A stretch of 64,000 nt of DNA from assembly GCF_003605435.1 (NCBI RefSeq), contig NZ_QXQB01000008.1, positions 161,645 to 225,644 on the forward strand. Direction: 5' to 3'. Source of the stretch: Paenibacillus pinisoli. Lineage in GTDB: Bacteria; Bacillota; Bacilli; Paenibacillales; Paenibacillaceae. The notes beneath the pieces were generated by a model. That model searched no databases. It was not told where the DNA came from and worked only from the letters and a program-made list of their open reading frames with translations. This document shows, in pieces, positions 43,063 to 51,417 of this stretch; within the stretch, counting starts at the first letter, position 1; the number at the start of each line of letters is the position of its first letter. The position numbers and the translations under genes were made by a program.

Positions 43063-44370
43063 TTGGAAACGGTGCTGGCTATGCTGCAATTGCTTGCGGA
43101 ATCCGCTTTGCAGCTGCTGATACAACCTTTTTATTATATCGCGGTACTCTTTATCGCATTGCAATACAGCAGACAGATGAGGATGGAGCGGCAGCTGTTC
43201 GCCGTCAAGCTTCACAGCTGGATTAATCTGACCGCCAAGGCGATGCTGACCGGACTGCTGGCGGGGCTTGCAGTCTCGGTCGCCGGTGCTTTCATCGGCT
43301 CGACGCTGACGCCAACTGCTGTGCTATGGCTCTGGGCTGTAGCGGCGATCCTGATGCTGATTCGCATCCGGTATCTATGCTTCGCGTATAGCGCAGGCAT
43401 CATTATTCTTGCACAGTGGGGAGTATCCTTCACGCCGCTCGCGGAACGTTCCGATTGGCTCGGCAGCATGGCACTTTCGCTGGCTCGTGTCGATGCGGCC
43501 GGGCTGCTGCTGCTTGTAGCGCTGCTGCATCTTGCGGAAGCCATTCTGGTCAGGCTGCAGGGCGATCGGCTCTCGACGCCGCTATTCCTTGAAGGCAAGC
43601 GGGGCAAGCTGGTCGGCGGTTATATGCTGCAAGGCTTCTGGCCTGTTCCGCTCTTCCTGCTAGTGCCGGCAGCTGATTCCGCGACAGGCGGAGTCTCAAC
43701 AACCAGCTTGCCATGGACTCCGCTCTTCGGCGCGGACTGGTCGCAGGGCTGGACGTTCGTTGCGCTGCCGATGATTATCGGCTTTACGGAGATGACGAAG
43801 ACGATGCTGCCTCAGGCCAAGGCGAAACACGCCGCCGGGGGGCTTTTGATCTACAGCCTGCTGCTTGCCGGTGCGGCGATTGCGGCTTGGTGGCAGCCGG
43901 TCCTGCTGCCGCTTGCAGCGCTGGTCTCCATCCTGCTGCATGAGGCGATCGTCTGGCGCAGCAAGCTTGCGGAGTCGAAGCGGACGCCGCTGTATGTGCA
44001 TGACGCGCGCGGACTGCGCATTCTCGGGATTGTGCCTGGAACGCCGGCGGAAGCGATGGGCCTTGCCGCAGGCGAGATTTTGCACAAGGTCAACGGCACG
44101 CGCGTCTTCACAAAGGAAGAGCTGTACAGCGCGCTTGCGATCAACTCTGCTTTCTGTAAGCTGGAGGTCTACAATATAGAGGGCGAGCTGAAGTTCGCTC
44201 AGCGTGCGAGATTCGCCGGAGAGCATCATCAGCTGGGGGTTATTCTCGCTCCCGATGAGCAGGCCAATTATTATGCGGCGAGCGGGCCTGCTTCCTTGAT
44301 TGGCCTTGTCCGCGGCATGCGGGCGGCGAACCGCAGAGGGACGGGAGAGGCGCGCGACAATAATATGTAA
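43063..44370 (+). CDS. minJ: MinJ-like PDZ-domain membrane protein
   Basis: A 435-residue protein with about eight transmembrane helices (for example LIQPFYYIAVLFIALQY, AMLTGLLAGLAVSVAGAFI, LLLAGAAIAAWWQPVLLPLA) followed by a C-terminal PDZ domain (LRILGIVPGTPAEAMGLAAG, EILHKVNGTRVFTKEELYSA). In Bacillus subtilis the PDZ membrane protein MinJ, encoded between ctpB/ftsX and uvrB, bridges DivIVA and MinD to place the division site. The match in place and architecture supports the name. I start at TTG 43063, eight bases after GGGGAG; a longer frame from 42988 would run through the ctpB terminator. Confidence 0.75.
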   Translation: METVLAMLQLLAESALQLLIQPFYYIAVLFIALQYSRQMRMERQLFAVKLHSWINLTAKAMLTGLLAGLAVSVAGAFIGSTLTPTAVLWLWAVAAILMLIRIRYLCFAYSAGIIILAQWGVSFTPLAERSDWLGSMALSLARVDAAGLLLLVALLHLAEAILVRLQGDRLSTPLFLEGKRGKLVGGYMLQGFWPVPLFLLVPAADSATGGVSTTSLPWTPLFGADWSQGWTFVALPMIIGFTEMTKTMLPQAKAKHAAGGLLIYSLLLAGAAIAAWWQPVLLPLAALVSILLHEAIVWRSKLAESKRTPLYVHDARGLRILGIVPGTPAEAMGLAAGEILHKVNGTRVFTKEELYSALAINSAFCKLEVYNIEGELKFAQRARFAGEHHQLGVILAPDEQANYYAASGPASLIGLVRGMRAANRRGTGEARDNNM

Positions 44371-44385
44371 GCAGATAAATGACAT

Positions 44386-44421
44386 AACAGAGCTGTTCGT
44401 GAGTGTACGGGCGGCTCTGTT
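44386..44421 (+). terminator. Weak hairpin after minJ
   Basis: AACAGAGC (44386-44393) pairs with GCTCTGTT (44414-44421). Only a broken T-run follows. Confidence 0.45.
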
Positions 44422-44473
44422 GCTATTTCCGGCAACTGCCAGCAAGGCTGGCAAGAAAAACGCAAGGATTGCG

Positions 44474-44502
44474 TTGCGCGAATAAAAGGTAAGAGCTATA
44501 AT
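44474..44502 (+). promoter_or_regulatory. Sigma-A promoter of uvrB-uvrA
   Basis: TTGCGC (44474-44479), 17 bases, perfect TATAAT (44497-44502). Confidence 0.7.
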
Positions 44503-44507
44503 AAATG

Positions 44508-44521
44508 GGAACACATATTCT
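44508..44521 (+). promoter_or_regulatory. LexA (SOS) box candidate before uvrB
   Basis: GGAACACATATTCT compares with the Bacillus SOS box CGAAC-4-GTTCG in 7 of 10 fixed bases. It lies directly after the -10 element, where a repressor would block transcription. Confidence 0.5.
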
Positions 44522-44597
44522 TATGAAGTGTCGTGCCTGATTTTAGCAGAGGGCATTTGACTATACTGATAGATAGAGAAGGTCAGGAGGACAAGGA

Positions 44598-46598
44598 GTG
44601 ACGGAGAAGGCGATGAGCGACCGATTATTTGAGATCAAGTCCGAGTATAAGCCTCAAGGCGACCAGCCGAAGGCGATCCAGGAGCTGGTGAAGGGCATTA
44701 AGGAAGGCAAGCGGCATCAGACGCTGCTTGGCGCGACAGGCACTGGCAAGACGTATACGATTGCCAATGTCATCGAGGAGCTGAACAGGCCGACGCTCGT
44801 CATTGCGCATAACAAGACGCTGGCCGCGCAGCTCTGCAGCGAGTTCAAAACCTTTTTCCCCGACAATGCTGTTGAATATTTCGTCAGCTACTACGACTAC
44901 TACCAGCCAGAAGCCTACATCCCATCCACCGACACCTTCATCGAGAAGGATTCCAGCATCAATGATGAAATCGACAAGCTGCGCCACTCCGCTACGAGTG
45001 CTCTGTTCGACCGGAGAGATGTCATTATCGTAGCCAGTGTATCTTGTATTTACGGCCTCGGTTCGCCGACGGAGTATGGCAGCCTTGTGCTGTCGCTTCG
45101 CGTCGGCATGGAGAAGTCCCGTGACCAGATTCTGCACAAGCTTGTCGATATTCAATATGCAAGAAACGATATCAGCTTCACGCGGGGGACATTCCGGGTA
45201 AGAGGGGATATCATTGAAATTTTCCCTGTTGCCAACAATGAGCGTGCTCTTCGCGTGGAGCTGTTCGGCGACGAGATCGAGCGGATCTCCGAGATTGATG
45301 TGCTGACAGGCGAGATTATAGGGGAACGCGAGCATATCGCCATCTTCCCGGCCTCTCACTTCGTCACGCAGGAAGAGACCATGAAGCTGGCCCTCGTCAA
45401 TATTGAGCGCGAGCTGGAGGAGCGGCTGGCCGAGCTTCGCGAAGCGGGCAAGCTGCTCGAAGCTCAGCGGCTGGAGCAGCGGACCAGGTACGATCTGGAG
45501 ATGATGGCGGAGATGGGCTTCTGCTCCGGCATCGAGAACTATTCGGGACCGCTCACATTCAGGGAGCGCGGAGCAACGCCCTATACGCTGCTTGATTACT
45601 TCCCTGATGATATGCTGGTCGTGATTGACGAGTCCCACGTCTCGCTGCCGCAGATTCGCGCGATGTTCAATGGAGACCGGGCGCGCAAGGAGATGCTGGT
45701 GAATCACGGCTTCCGTCTGCCGTCCGCGATGGATAACCGTCCGCTGCGGTTCGAGGAGTTCGAAGGCAAGACGAATCAGCTGATTTACGTATCCGCGACG
45801 CCGGGGCCTTATGAGCTGGAGCATTGCCCGACGATGACGGAGCAGATTATTCGGCCGACAGGCTTGCTGGATCCGATTATCGAGGTGCGTCCGACGAAGG
45901 GCCAGATCGATAATCTGCTGGAGGAGATTCGGGACCGGATTGCGAAGGACGAGCGCGTCCTGGTGACGACGCTCACGAAGAAGATGGCGGAAGACCTTAC
46001 CGACTATCTGAAGGAAGTCGGCATCAAGGTCCGTTATTTGCACTCGGATATCAAGACGCTGGAGCGGCTGGCGATTCTGCGCGACTTGCGTCTGGGCGTC
46101 TTCCATGTGCTGGTGGGCATTAACCTGCTTCGCGAGGGGCTCGATCTTCCGGAAGTATCGCTTGTCACGATTCTGGACGCCGACAAGGAAGGCTTCCTGC
46201 GCTCCGACAGATCGCTGATCCAGACGATCGGACGGGCGGCGCGCAACAGCGAAGGCCGGGTTATTATGTACGCTGACAAGATGACGGATTCCATGGACCG
46301 CGCCATTAAGGAGACGGAGCGCCGCCGCGCGATCCAGATTGCCTTCAATGAAGCGCATGGCATCCAGCCGCAGACGATTCGCAAGCGGGTTCACGATGTG
46401 ATCGAAGCGACCAAGGTTGCCGAGCAGAAGGCCGATTATCTGGCTGGAGCGGGCACGGACAAAATGTCGAAGAAAGACCGCCAGTCGCTGATCGAGCGTC
46501 TGGAGAGCGAGATGAAGGAAGCGGCCAAGAGCCTGCAGTTCGAGCGAGCAGCCGAGCTTCGTGACGCGCTGCTTGAGCTTCGCGCCGAGATGGGATAG
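44598..46598 (+). CDS. uvrB: Excinuclease ABC subunit B
   Basis: UvrB verifies DNA damage handed over by UvrA and recruits UvrC. The 666-residue protein has Walker A LLGATGTGKTYTIANVI, the beta-hairpin YYDYYQPEAYIPSTDTFIEK, the helicase motif VIDESHVSLPQI, and the C-terminal UVR coiled-coil (RLESEMKEAAKSLQFERAAE). GGAGG at 44586-44590 supports GTG 44598; ATG 44613, with GGAG nearby, is an alternative. uvrA follows after 15 bases. Confidence 0.97.
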   Translation: MTEKAMSDRLFEIKSEYKPQGDQPKAIQELVKGIKEGKRHQTLLGATGTGKTYTIANVIEELNRPTLVIAHNKTLAAQLCSEFKTFFPDNAVEYFVSYYDYYQPEAYIPSTDTFIEKDSSINDEIDKLRHSATSALFDRRDVIIVASVSCIYGLGSPTEYGSLVLSLRVGMEKSRDQILHKLVDIQYARNDISFTRGTFRVRGDIIEIFPVANNERALRVELFGDEIERISEIDVLTGEIIGEREHIAIFPASHFVTQEETMKLALVNIERELEERLAELREAGKLLEAQRLEQRTRYDLEMMAEMGFCSGIENYSGPLTFRERGATPYTLLDYFPDDMLVVIDESHVSLPQIRAMFNGDRARKEMLVNHGFRLPSAMDNRPLRFEEFEGKTNQLIYVSATPGPYELEHCPTMTEQIIRPTGLLDPIIEVRPTKGQIDNLLEEIRDRIAKDERVLVTTLTKKMAEDLTDYLKEVGIKVRYLHSDIKTLERLAILRDLRLGVFHVLVGINLLREGLDLPEVSLVTILDADKEGFLRSDRSLIQTIGRAARNSEGRVIMYADKMTDSMDRAIKETERRRAIQIAFNEAHGIQPQTIRKRVHDVIEATKVAEQKADYLAGAGTDKMSKKDRQSLIERLESEMKEAAKSLQFERAAELRDALLELRAEMG

Positions 46599-46613
46599 TA
46601 GGAGGAGAAACCA

Positions 46614-49502
46614 GTGGCAAGTGACAAAATCGTAGTAAAGGGCGCGCGCGCCCATAATTTGAAAAATATAGACGTAACGATTCCCCGCGACAAATTTGTG
46701 GTATTGACCGGGCTAAGCGGCTCGGGCAAATCCTCGCTTGCTTTCGATACGATCTATGCGGAAGGTCAACGCCGCTATGTGGAATCGTTAAGCGCGTATG
46801 CCCGCCAGTTCCTGGGGCAGATGGAGAAGCCTGATGTCGATTCCATCGACGGGCTGTCTCCCGCTATATCGATCGACCAGAAGACGACAAGCCGCAACCC
46901 GCGTTCCACAGTAGGTACGGTAACGGAGATATATGACTATCTGCGTCTCTTGTTTGCCCGTATCGGACGCCCCCACTGTCCGGAGCATGGCGTGGAGATT
47001 ACATCGCAGACCGTTCAGCAGATGGTCGACCGGATTATGGAGTATCCGGAGCGTACCAAGCTGCAGATCATGGCGCCGCTTGTATCAGGCCGCAAAGGTG
47101 AGCATGCGAAGCTGCTGGCGGATGTGCAGAAGCAAGGCTTTGTGCGCGTGCGTGTGAACGGCGAGCTGCGCGAGCTAAGCGAGAAGATCGAGCTGGAGAA
47201 GAACAAGAAGCATACGATCGAAGTCGTGGTAGACCGGATCGTCGTGAAGCCCGACATCCATGCGCGCTTGGCCGACTCGCTGGAGACCGCGCTTAAGCTG
47301 GCGGATGGCCGTGTGCTTGTAGACGTAATGGAGAAGGAGGAGCTGCTGTTCAGCTCCAACCTGGCTTGTCCGGAGTGCGGGTTCAGCATCGAAGAGCTGG
47401 CGCCGCGCATGTTCTCCTTCAACAGCCCGTACGGCGCATGTCCGGACTGTGACGGTCTTGGCGCCAAGATGATCGTCGACCCTGATCTTCTTGTGCCGGA
47501 CAACAGCAAGACGATTGAAGAAGGGGCCTTCCTGGCATGGGCAGGCAGCACATCGAACTACTACCCGCAGTTCCTGAGCGCGGTATGCGTGCATTACGGC
47601 ATTCCTCAGAATGTGCCGCTGTCAGAGCTGACGGCGGATCAGATGAAGAAGCTGCTGTACGGTACGGGCGGAGAGCGCGTCCGCTTCCTGTATGAGAATG
47701 ACTTCGGCCATCGGAAGGAAGCGTTCGTTCCGTTCGAGGGTATTGTGAACAATCTGGAGCGCCGCTACCGCGATACAGCCTCTGACATGATGCGCGAGCA
47801 TATCGAGAATTATATGAGCGCGAAGCCGTGCAGCGGCTGCAAGGGGCAGCGCCTGCGCAAGGAGACGCTTGCGGTTACGATCGGCACGCAGAACATTGCT
47901 CATGTAACCGAGCTGTCTATCGGAGAGGCGCAGCGTTACTTCGACGGATTGTCGCTTACGGAGAAGGAGCAGACTATTGCTCATCTGATTATGAAAGAAA
48001 TCAACAGCCGGCTAGGCTTCCTGGTCAATGTCGGCCTGGAATATTTGACGCTGAGCCGTGCAGCGGGCACCTTGTCCGGCGGAGAAGCGCAGCGGATCAG
48101 ATTGGCTACGCAGATCGGATCCAGTCTGATGGGCGTCCTGTATATTCTCGACGAGCCGAGTATCGGCTTGCATCAGCGTGACAATGACCGCTTGATTCAG
48201 ACGCTGGAGCATATGCGCAATCTGGGCAATACGCTTATCGTTGTCGAGCATGACGAAGATACAATGATGGCGGCTGATTATATCATTGATATCGGACCAG
48301 GAGCGGGTATCCATGGCGGCCAGATTATCGCCCAAGGCACGCCAAAGGAAATCATGGAGGACGACAATTCGCTAACCGGCCAATACCTGAGCGGGCGGAA
48401 GTTCATCGAGGTTCCTCTGAAGCGCCGTGCTACAGGCGACAAATGGATCGAGGTACGGGGCGCGAAGGAGAACAACCTGCGCAACGTGAACGTGAAGATT
48501 CCGCTGGGCGTATTCTCGGCTGTAACCGGCGTCTCGGGCTCCGGCAAGTCAACCTTCGTGAATGAGATTTTGTATAAGACACTGGCGCGCGACTTGAACA
48601 AAGCGACGAAGGTGCGTCCGGGTCAATACAAGGAGATCAGAGGCATCGAGAATCTGGAGAAGGTCATCGATATTGACCAGTCTCCAATCGGACGTACGCC
48701 GCGCTCTAATCCAGCGACGTATACAGGCGTGTTCGACGATATCCGCGATCTGTACGCCAGCACGAACGAAGCGAAGGTTCGCGGCTACAAGAAAGGCCGC
48801 TTCAGCTTCAACGTCAAGGGCGGCCGCTGCGAAGCTTGCCGCGGCGACGGGATCATCAAGATCGAGATGCACTTTCTGCCAGACGTATACGTGCCATGCG
48901 AGATTTGCAAAGGCAAACGCTATAACCGCGAGACATTGGAAGTGAAGTACAAAGGCAAGAATATCTCCGAGGTTCTGGAGATGACGATCGAAGACGGCTG
49001 CTCCTTCTTCGAGAATATTCCGCGTATTCATCGCAAGGTTCAGACGCTGCTGGATGTAGGTCTTGGCTACATGAAGCTGGGCCAGCCAGCGACAACACTA
49101 TCAGGCGGCGAAGCGCAGCGCGTTAAGCTGGCGGCAGAGCTCTACCGCCGCAGCACGGGCAAGACGCTGTATATTCTCGATGAGCCGACAACAGGCCTTC
49201 ATGTTGATGATATTGACCGCTTGCTTACAGTACTGCATCGTCTGGTCGACTCCGGAGAATCCGTGCTTGTCATTGAGCACAATCTGGATGTCATCAAGAC
49301 AGCGGACTATCTGATCGATCTTGGTCCGGAAGGCGGCAACGGCGGCGGCACTATCGTAGCGACAGGTACGCCGGAACAGGTTGTGAAGGTAGAGCAGTCT
49401 TATACGGGCCGTTATTTGAAGCCGATCCTGGATCGGGACAGAACTCGCACCGAGCAGCGTTACAACAATAAGGAACGGGTAGGCGCAGGGGCGGCTGAGT
49501 AG
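46614..49502 (+). CDS. uvrA: Excinuclease ABC subunit A
   Basis: UvrA is the damage sensor of nucleotide excision repair, a dimeric double-ABC ATPase. The 962-residue protein has Walker A motifs GLSGSGKSSLAFDTIY and GVSGSGKSTFVNEILY, two ABC signatures (GTLSGGEAQRIRLATQI and TTLSGGEAQRVKLAAEL), and zinc fingers at CPECGFSIEELAPR...CPDCDG and GGRCEACRGDG...CEICKG. The start is GTG 46614 with AGGAGGAG upstream. It is transcribed with uvrB. Confidence 0.97.
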   Translation: MASDKIVVKGARAHNLKNIDVTIPRDKFVVLTGLSGSGKSSLAFDTIYAEGQRRYVESLSAYARQFLGQMEKPDVDSIDGLSPAISIDQKTTSRNPRSTVGTVTEIYDYLRLLFARIGRPHCPEHGVEITSQTVQQMVDRIMEYPERTKLQIMAPLVSGRKGEHAKLLADVQKQGFVRVRVNGELRELSEKIELEKNKKHTIEVVVDRIVVKPDIHARLADSLETALKLADGRVLVDVMEKEELLFSSNLACPECGFSIEELAPRMFSFNSPYGACPDCDGLGAKMIVDPDLLVPDNSKTIEEGAFLAWAGSTSNYYPQFLSAVCVHYGIPQNVPLSELTADQMKKLLYGTGGERVRFLYENDFGHRKEAFVPFEGIVNNLERRYRDTASDMMREHIENYMSAKPCSGCKGQRLRKETLAVTIGTQNIAHVTELSIGEAQRYFDGLSLTEKEQTIAHLIMKEINSRLGFLVNVGLEYLTLSRAAGTLSGGEAQRIRLATQIGSSLMGVLYILDEPSIGLHQRDNDRLIQTLEHMRNLGNTLIVVEHDEDTMMAADYIIDIGPGAGIHGGQIIAQGTPKEIMEDDNSLTGQYLSGRKFIEVPLKRRATGDKWIEVRGAKENNLRNVNVKIPLGVFSAVTGVSGSGKSTFVNEILYKTLARDLNKATKVRPGQYKEIRGIENLEKVIDIDQSPIGRTPRSNPATYTGVFDDIRDLYASTNEAKVRGYKKGRFSFNVKGGRCEACRGDGIIKIEMHFLPDVYVPCEICKGKRYNRETLEVKYKGKNISEVLEMTIEDGCSFFENIPRIHRKVQTLLDVGLGYMKLGQPATTLSGGEAQRVKLAAELYRRSTGKTLYILDEPTTGLHVDDIDRLLTVLHRLVDSGESVLVIEHNLDVIKTADYLIDLGPEGGNGGGTIVATGTPEQVVKVEQSYTGRYLKPILDRDRTRTEQRYNNKERVGAGAAE

Positions 49503-49879
49503 GTTATATTCGCCGCACAAGACTTGTGACTGAACGTAGTCCAAGGTTGCATTTAGTTAAATATTGGGCTGTGGACAGGAAGGGATATCCTTTCTGTTCA
49601 TGGCTTATTTTATGAAATCGGACTGTCGATTAATGTTGAAAATATGCAAAAAGAGTAAGCCGCATGAAAAACATCCCGAATTCGGTAATAGTTATAGGAA
49701 GAGATGGACAATTTAAAAAAGCGGGAAAAGTGATGTTCTGAGTGTAAGGACATGGAAAACTACATATGTGAATAAATCGTGACAAACTTGTTACAAAGTT
49801 GATTCAGACTTGCATCGGGAGCGTAGAGAGGCTAACATAGATTAATATTAGGTTACGTGTGACTAAAGGAGGTCCCCTT
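49503..49879. other. uvrA downstream intergenic region
   Basis: 377 bases with no gene. An 11-pair hairpin with two G-U pairs at 49573-49599 may be a weak uvrA terminator. TTGCAT (49810-49815), 17 bases and TAACAT (49833-49838) may be the promoter of the next gene. Confidence 0.45.
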
Positions 49880-50107
49880 ATGTTTCTGGCGGAAGAAGCG
49901 GTAGAAGCTGTCAAAGGATTCGAACCGTTCGATTACTTTATGCTTGCCTTTACAGTAATCATTGCGATCGGGTTCGTGCGACTTCTGATGGCGCGTCCAA
50001 GAAAAAACTTGTTCGCCATCGGCTTCACGGCTGTAGCGCTCGGATTGTTCCTGTTTATTGACTATGTGATGATCTTTAAGATCGGTCTGTACCGCGTCAT
50101 TGGCTAA
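49880..50107 (+). CDS. Small two-helix membrane protein (DUF2759-like)
   Basis: A 75-residue protein with two likely transmembrane helices (YFMLAFTVIIAIGFVRLLM, then FAIGFTAVALGLFLFIDYVM) joined by a short basic loop RPRKN. The pattern of a polar loop followed by a NLFAIGFTAVALG-like helix resembles DUF2759 proteins; in Bacillus subtilis a small membrane protein, CsbA, lies near uvrBA. Function unknown. The ATG 49880 start directly follows AAAGGAGGT, so the upstream in-frame GTG 49859 is unlikely. Confidence 0.65.
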   Translation: MFLAEEAVEAVKGFEPFDYFMLAFTVIIAIGFVRLLMARPRKNLFAIGFTAVALGLFLFIDYVMIFKIGLYRVIG

Positions 50108-50120
50108 TGACAGGAAACAG

Positions 50121-50155
50121 AAAGCACCGCCGGATTAATCCGGCGGTGCTTTTTG
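50121..50155. terminator. Bidirectional terminator between the small membrane protein and isomerase-like gene
   Basis: AAAGCACCGCCGGAT (50121-50135) pairs with ATCCGGCGGTGCTTT (50138-50152), with a further T-run on the plus strand. Confidence 0.9.
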
Positions 50156-50177
50156 TTTGAACTATATAGAGCTTTGC

Positions 50178-51146
50178 TTACACCCACCACATGTCGCCCA
50201 GCGGCTCGCGGATGAGCACCTGCTGCAGGTTTTGTACGGCTTTTGTGAAGCCTTCGTCGATGGACATCAGGCCGTCTTCATGCTCGATGCTGACCACATA
50301 GTCGTAGCCAACGAGGCGAAGGGCGCTGATAATGTCCGCCCATACCTTCAGGTCATGGCCGAAGCCTACTGTGCGGAACTGCCAAGCGCGGTCCAGCATG
50401 AGCGAATACGATTGCATATCCGTTATGCCATGACGGTTGACGTTGATTGGATCAATGGTCGTGTCTTTGGCATGGAAGTGATGGATCGCATTCTCGCGGC
50501 CTAGAATTTGAACGGCCTGTACCGGATCAATGCCTTGCCACCACATATGGCTCGGATCAAGGTTCGCGCCGATTGCATTGCCGGCAGCCTCGCGCAGGCG
50601 AAGCAATGTTCCAGGGCTGTGAACCGAGAAGCCGCCGTGGAGCTCAAGACCAATTTTGACACCTGCATCTGTAGCGATTGAACCGATCTCAGACCAATAT
50701 GGAATAACTTTTTGCTCCCATTGCCATTTCAAAATTTCCTGATATTCATTCGGCCAAGGAGCGACTGGCCAGTTCGGATATTTGGCATCCTCATGGTCGC
50801 CAGGGCAGCCGGAGAAGGTGTTGACGACTTCAACCTCAAGACGGTTCGCCAGCTCGATCGTTTTGCGGATCAGCTCGTCATGCTCCTTGGCGATGTCCTT
50901 CTGCGGATGAAGCGGATTGCCGTGGCAGCTCAGTGCGCTGATCATCAGTCCGCGCGATTCTACCGCGTGTTTAAACGCTTTCAGCTTGCCTGCGTCAGCC
51001 AGTAATGTGTCAGGGTCGCAATGGGCGTTGCCCGGATATCCGCCTGTCCCGATTTCAACAGCCTCAAGTCCTTTGGACGCGATATAATCGAGCGCATCAT
51101 CCAAAGTCCGTCCTGAAAACAGTACACTAAATACGCCTAATTTCAT
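50178..51146 (-). CDS. Sugar phosphate isomerase/epimerase-like TIM-barrel enzyme
   Basis: A 322-residue protein of the AP endonuclease 2/xylose isomerase-like superfamily. It begins MKLGVFSVLFSGRTLDDALD and carries metal-ligand positions in GLELHGGFSVHSPG (Glu, His), GANLDPSHMWWQGIDP (Asp, His), HFHAKDTTID (His) and VSIEHEDGLMS (Glu). Members act as sugar or inositol isomerases, epimerases or hydrolases; the substrate cannot be read here. The tail DMWWV is unusual-looking. GGGAGG precedes ATG 51146. It faces away from the U32 gene. Confidence 0.8.
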   Translation of the reverse strand: MKLGVFSVLFSGRTLDDALDYIASKGLEAVEIGTGGYPGNAHCDPDTLLADAGKLKAFKHAVESRGLMISALSCHGNPLHPQKDIAKEHDELIRKTIELANRLEVEVVNTFSGCPGDHEDAKYPNWPVAPWPNEYQEILKWQWEQKVIPYWSEIGSIATDAGVKIGLELHGGFSVHSPGTLLRLREAAGNAIGANLDPSHMWWQGIDPVQAVQILGRENAIHHFHAKDTTIDPINVNRHGITDMQSYSLMLDRAWQFRTVGFGHDLKVWADIISALRLVGYDYVVSIEHEDGLMSIDEGFTKAVQNLQQVLIREPLGDMWWV

Positions 51147-51417
51147 AAATGATTAACCTCCCGAATCCATGGGTATGGATTGAATTCAAAGTCAGGTATA
51201 GTATAGCATTTCCCATTGTGCATGGGATGTGTGCAACTTCATATTTGGCAAAATAGCATAATAACTGGGCAAAAGTGATGTGAGCTTTGAGCTGGCAGCA
51301 ATGTGTTGTGGAATCAAAAGGCGCTGTTTGTTAGAATAGTAGGAGCAAATGGCTATAATGATAGATGAAAGAATTGGCGCAAGTAACGCTAATCTTGCGA
51401 TGAGAGGAATCGAATAG

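Noticed and set aside
51205..51232. Palindrome CCCATTGTGCATGGG upstream of the isomerase-like gene as an operator
   Set aside because: Only five-base arms and no known regulator match; might be real but cannot be supported.
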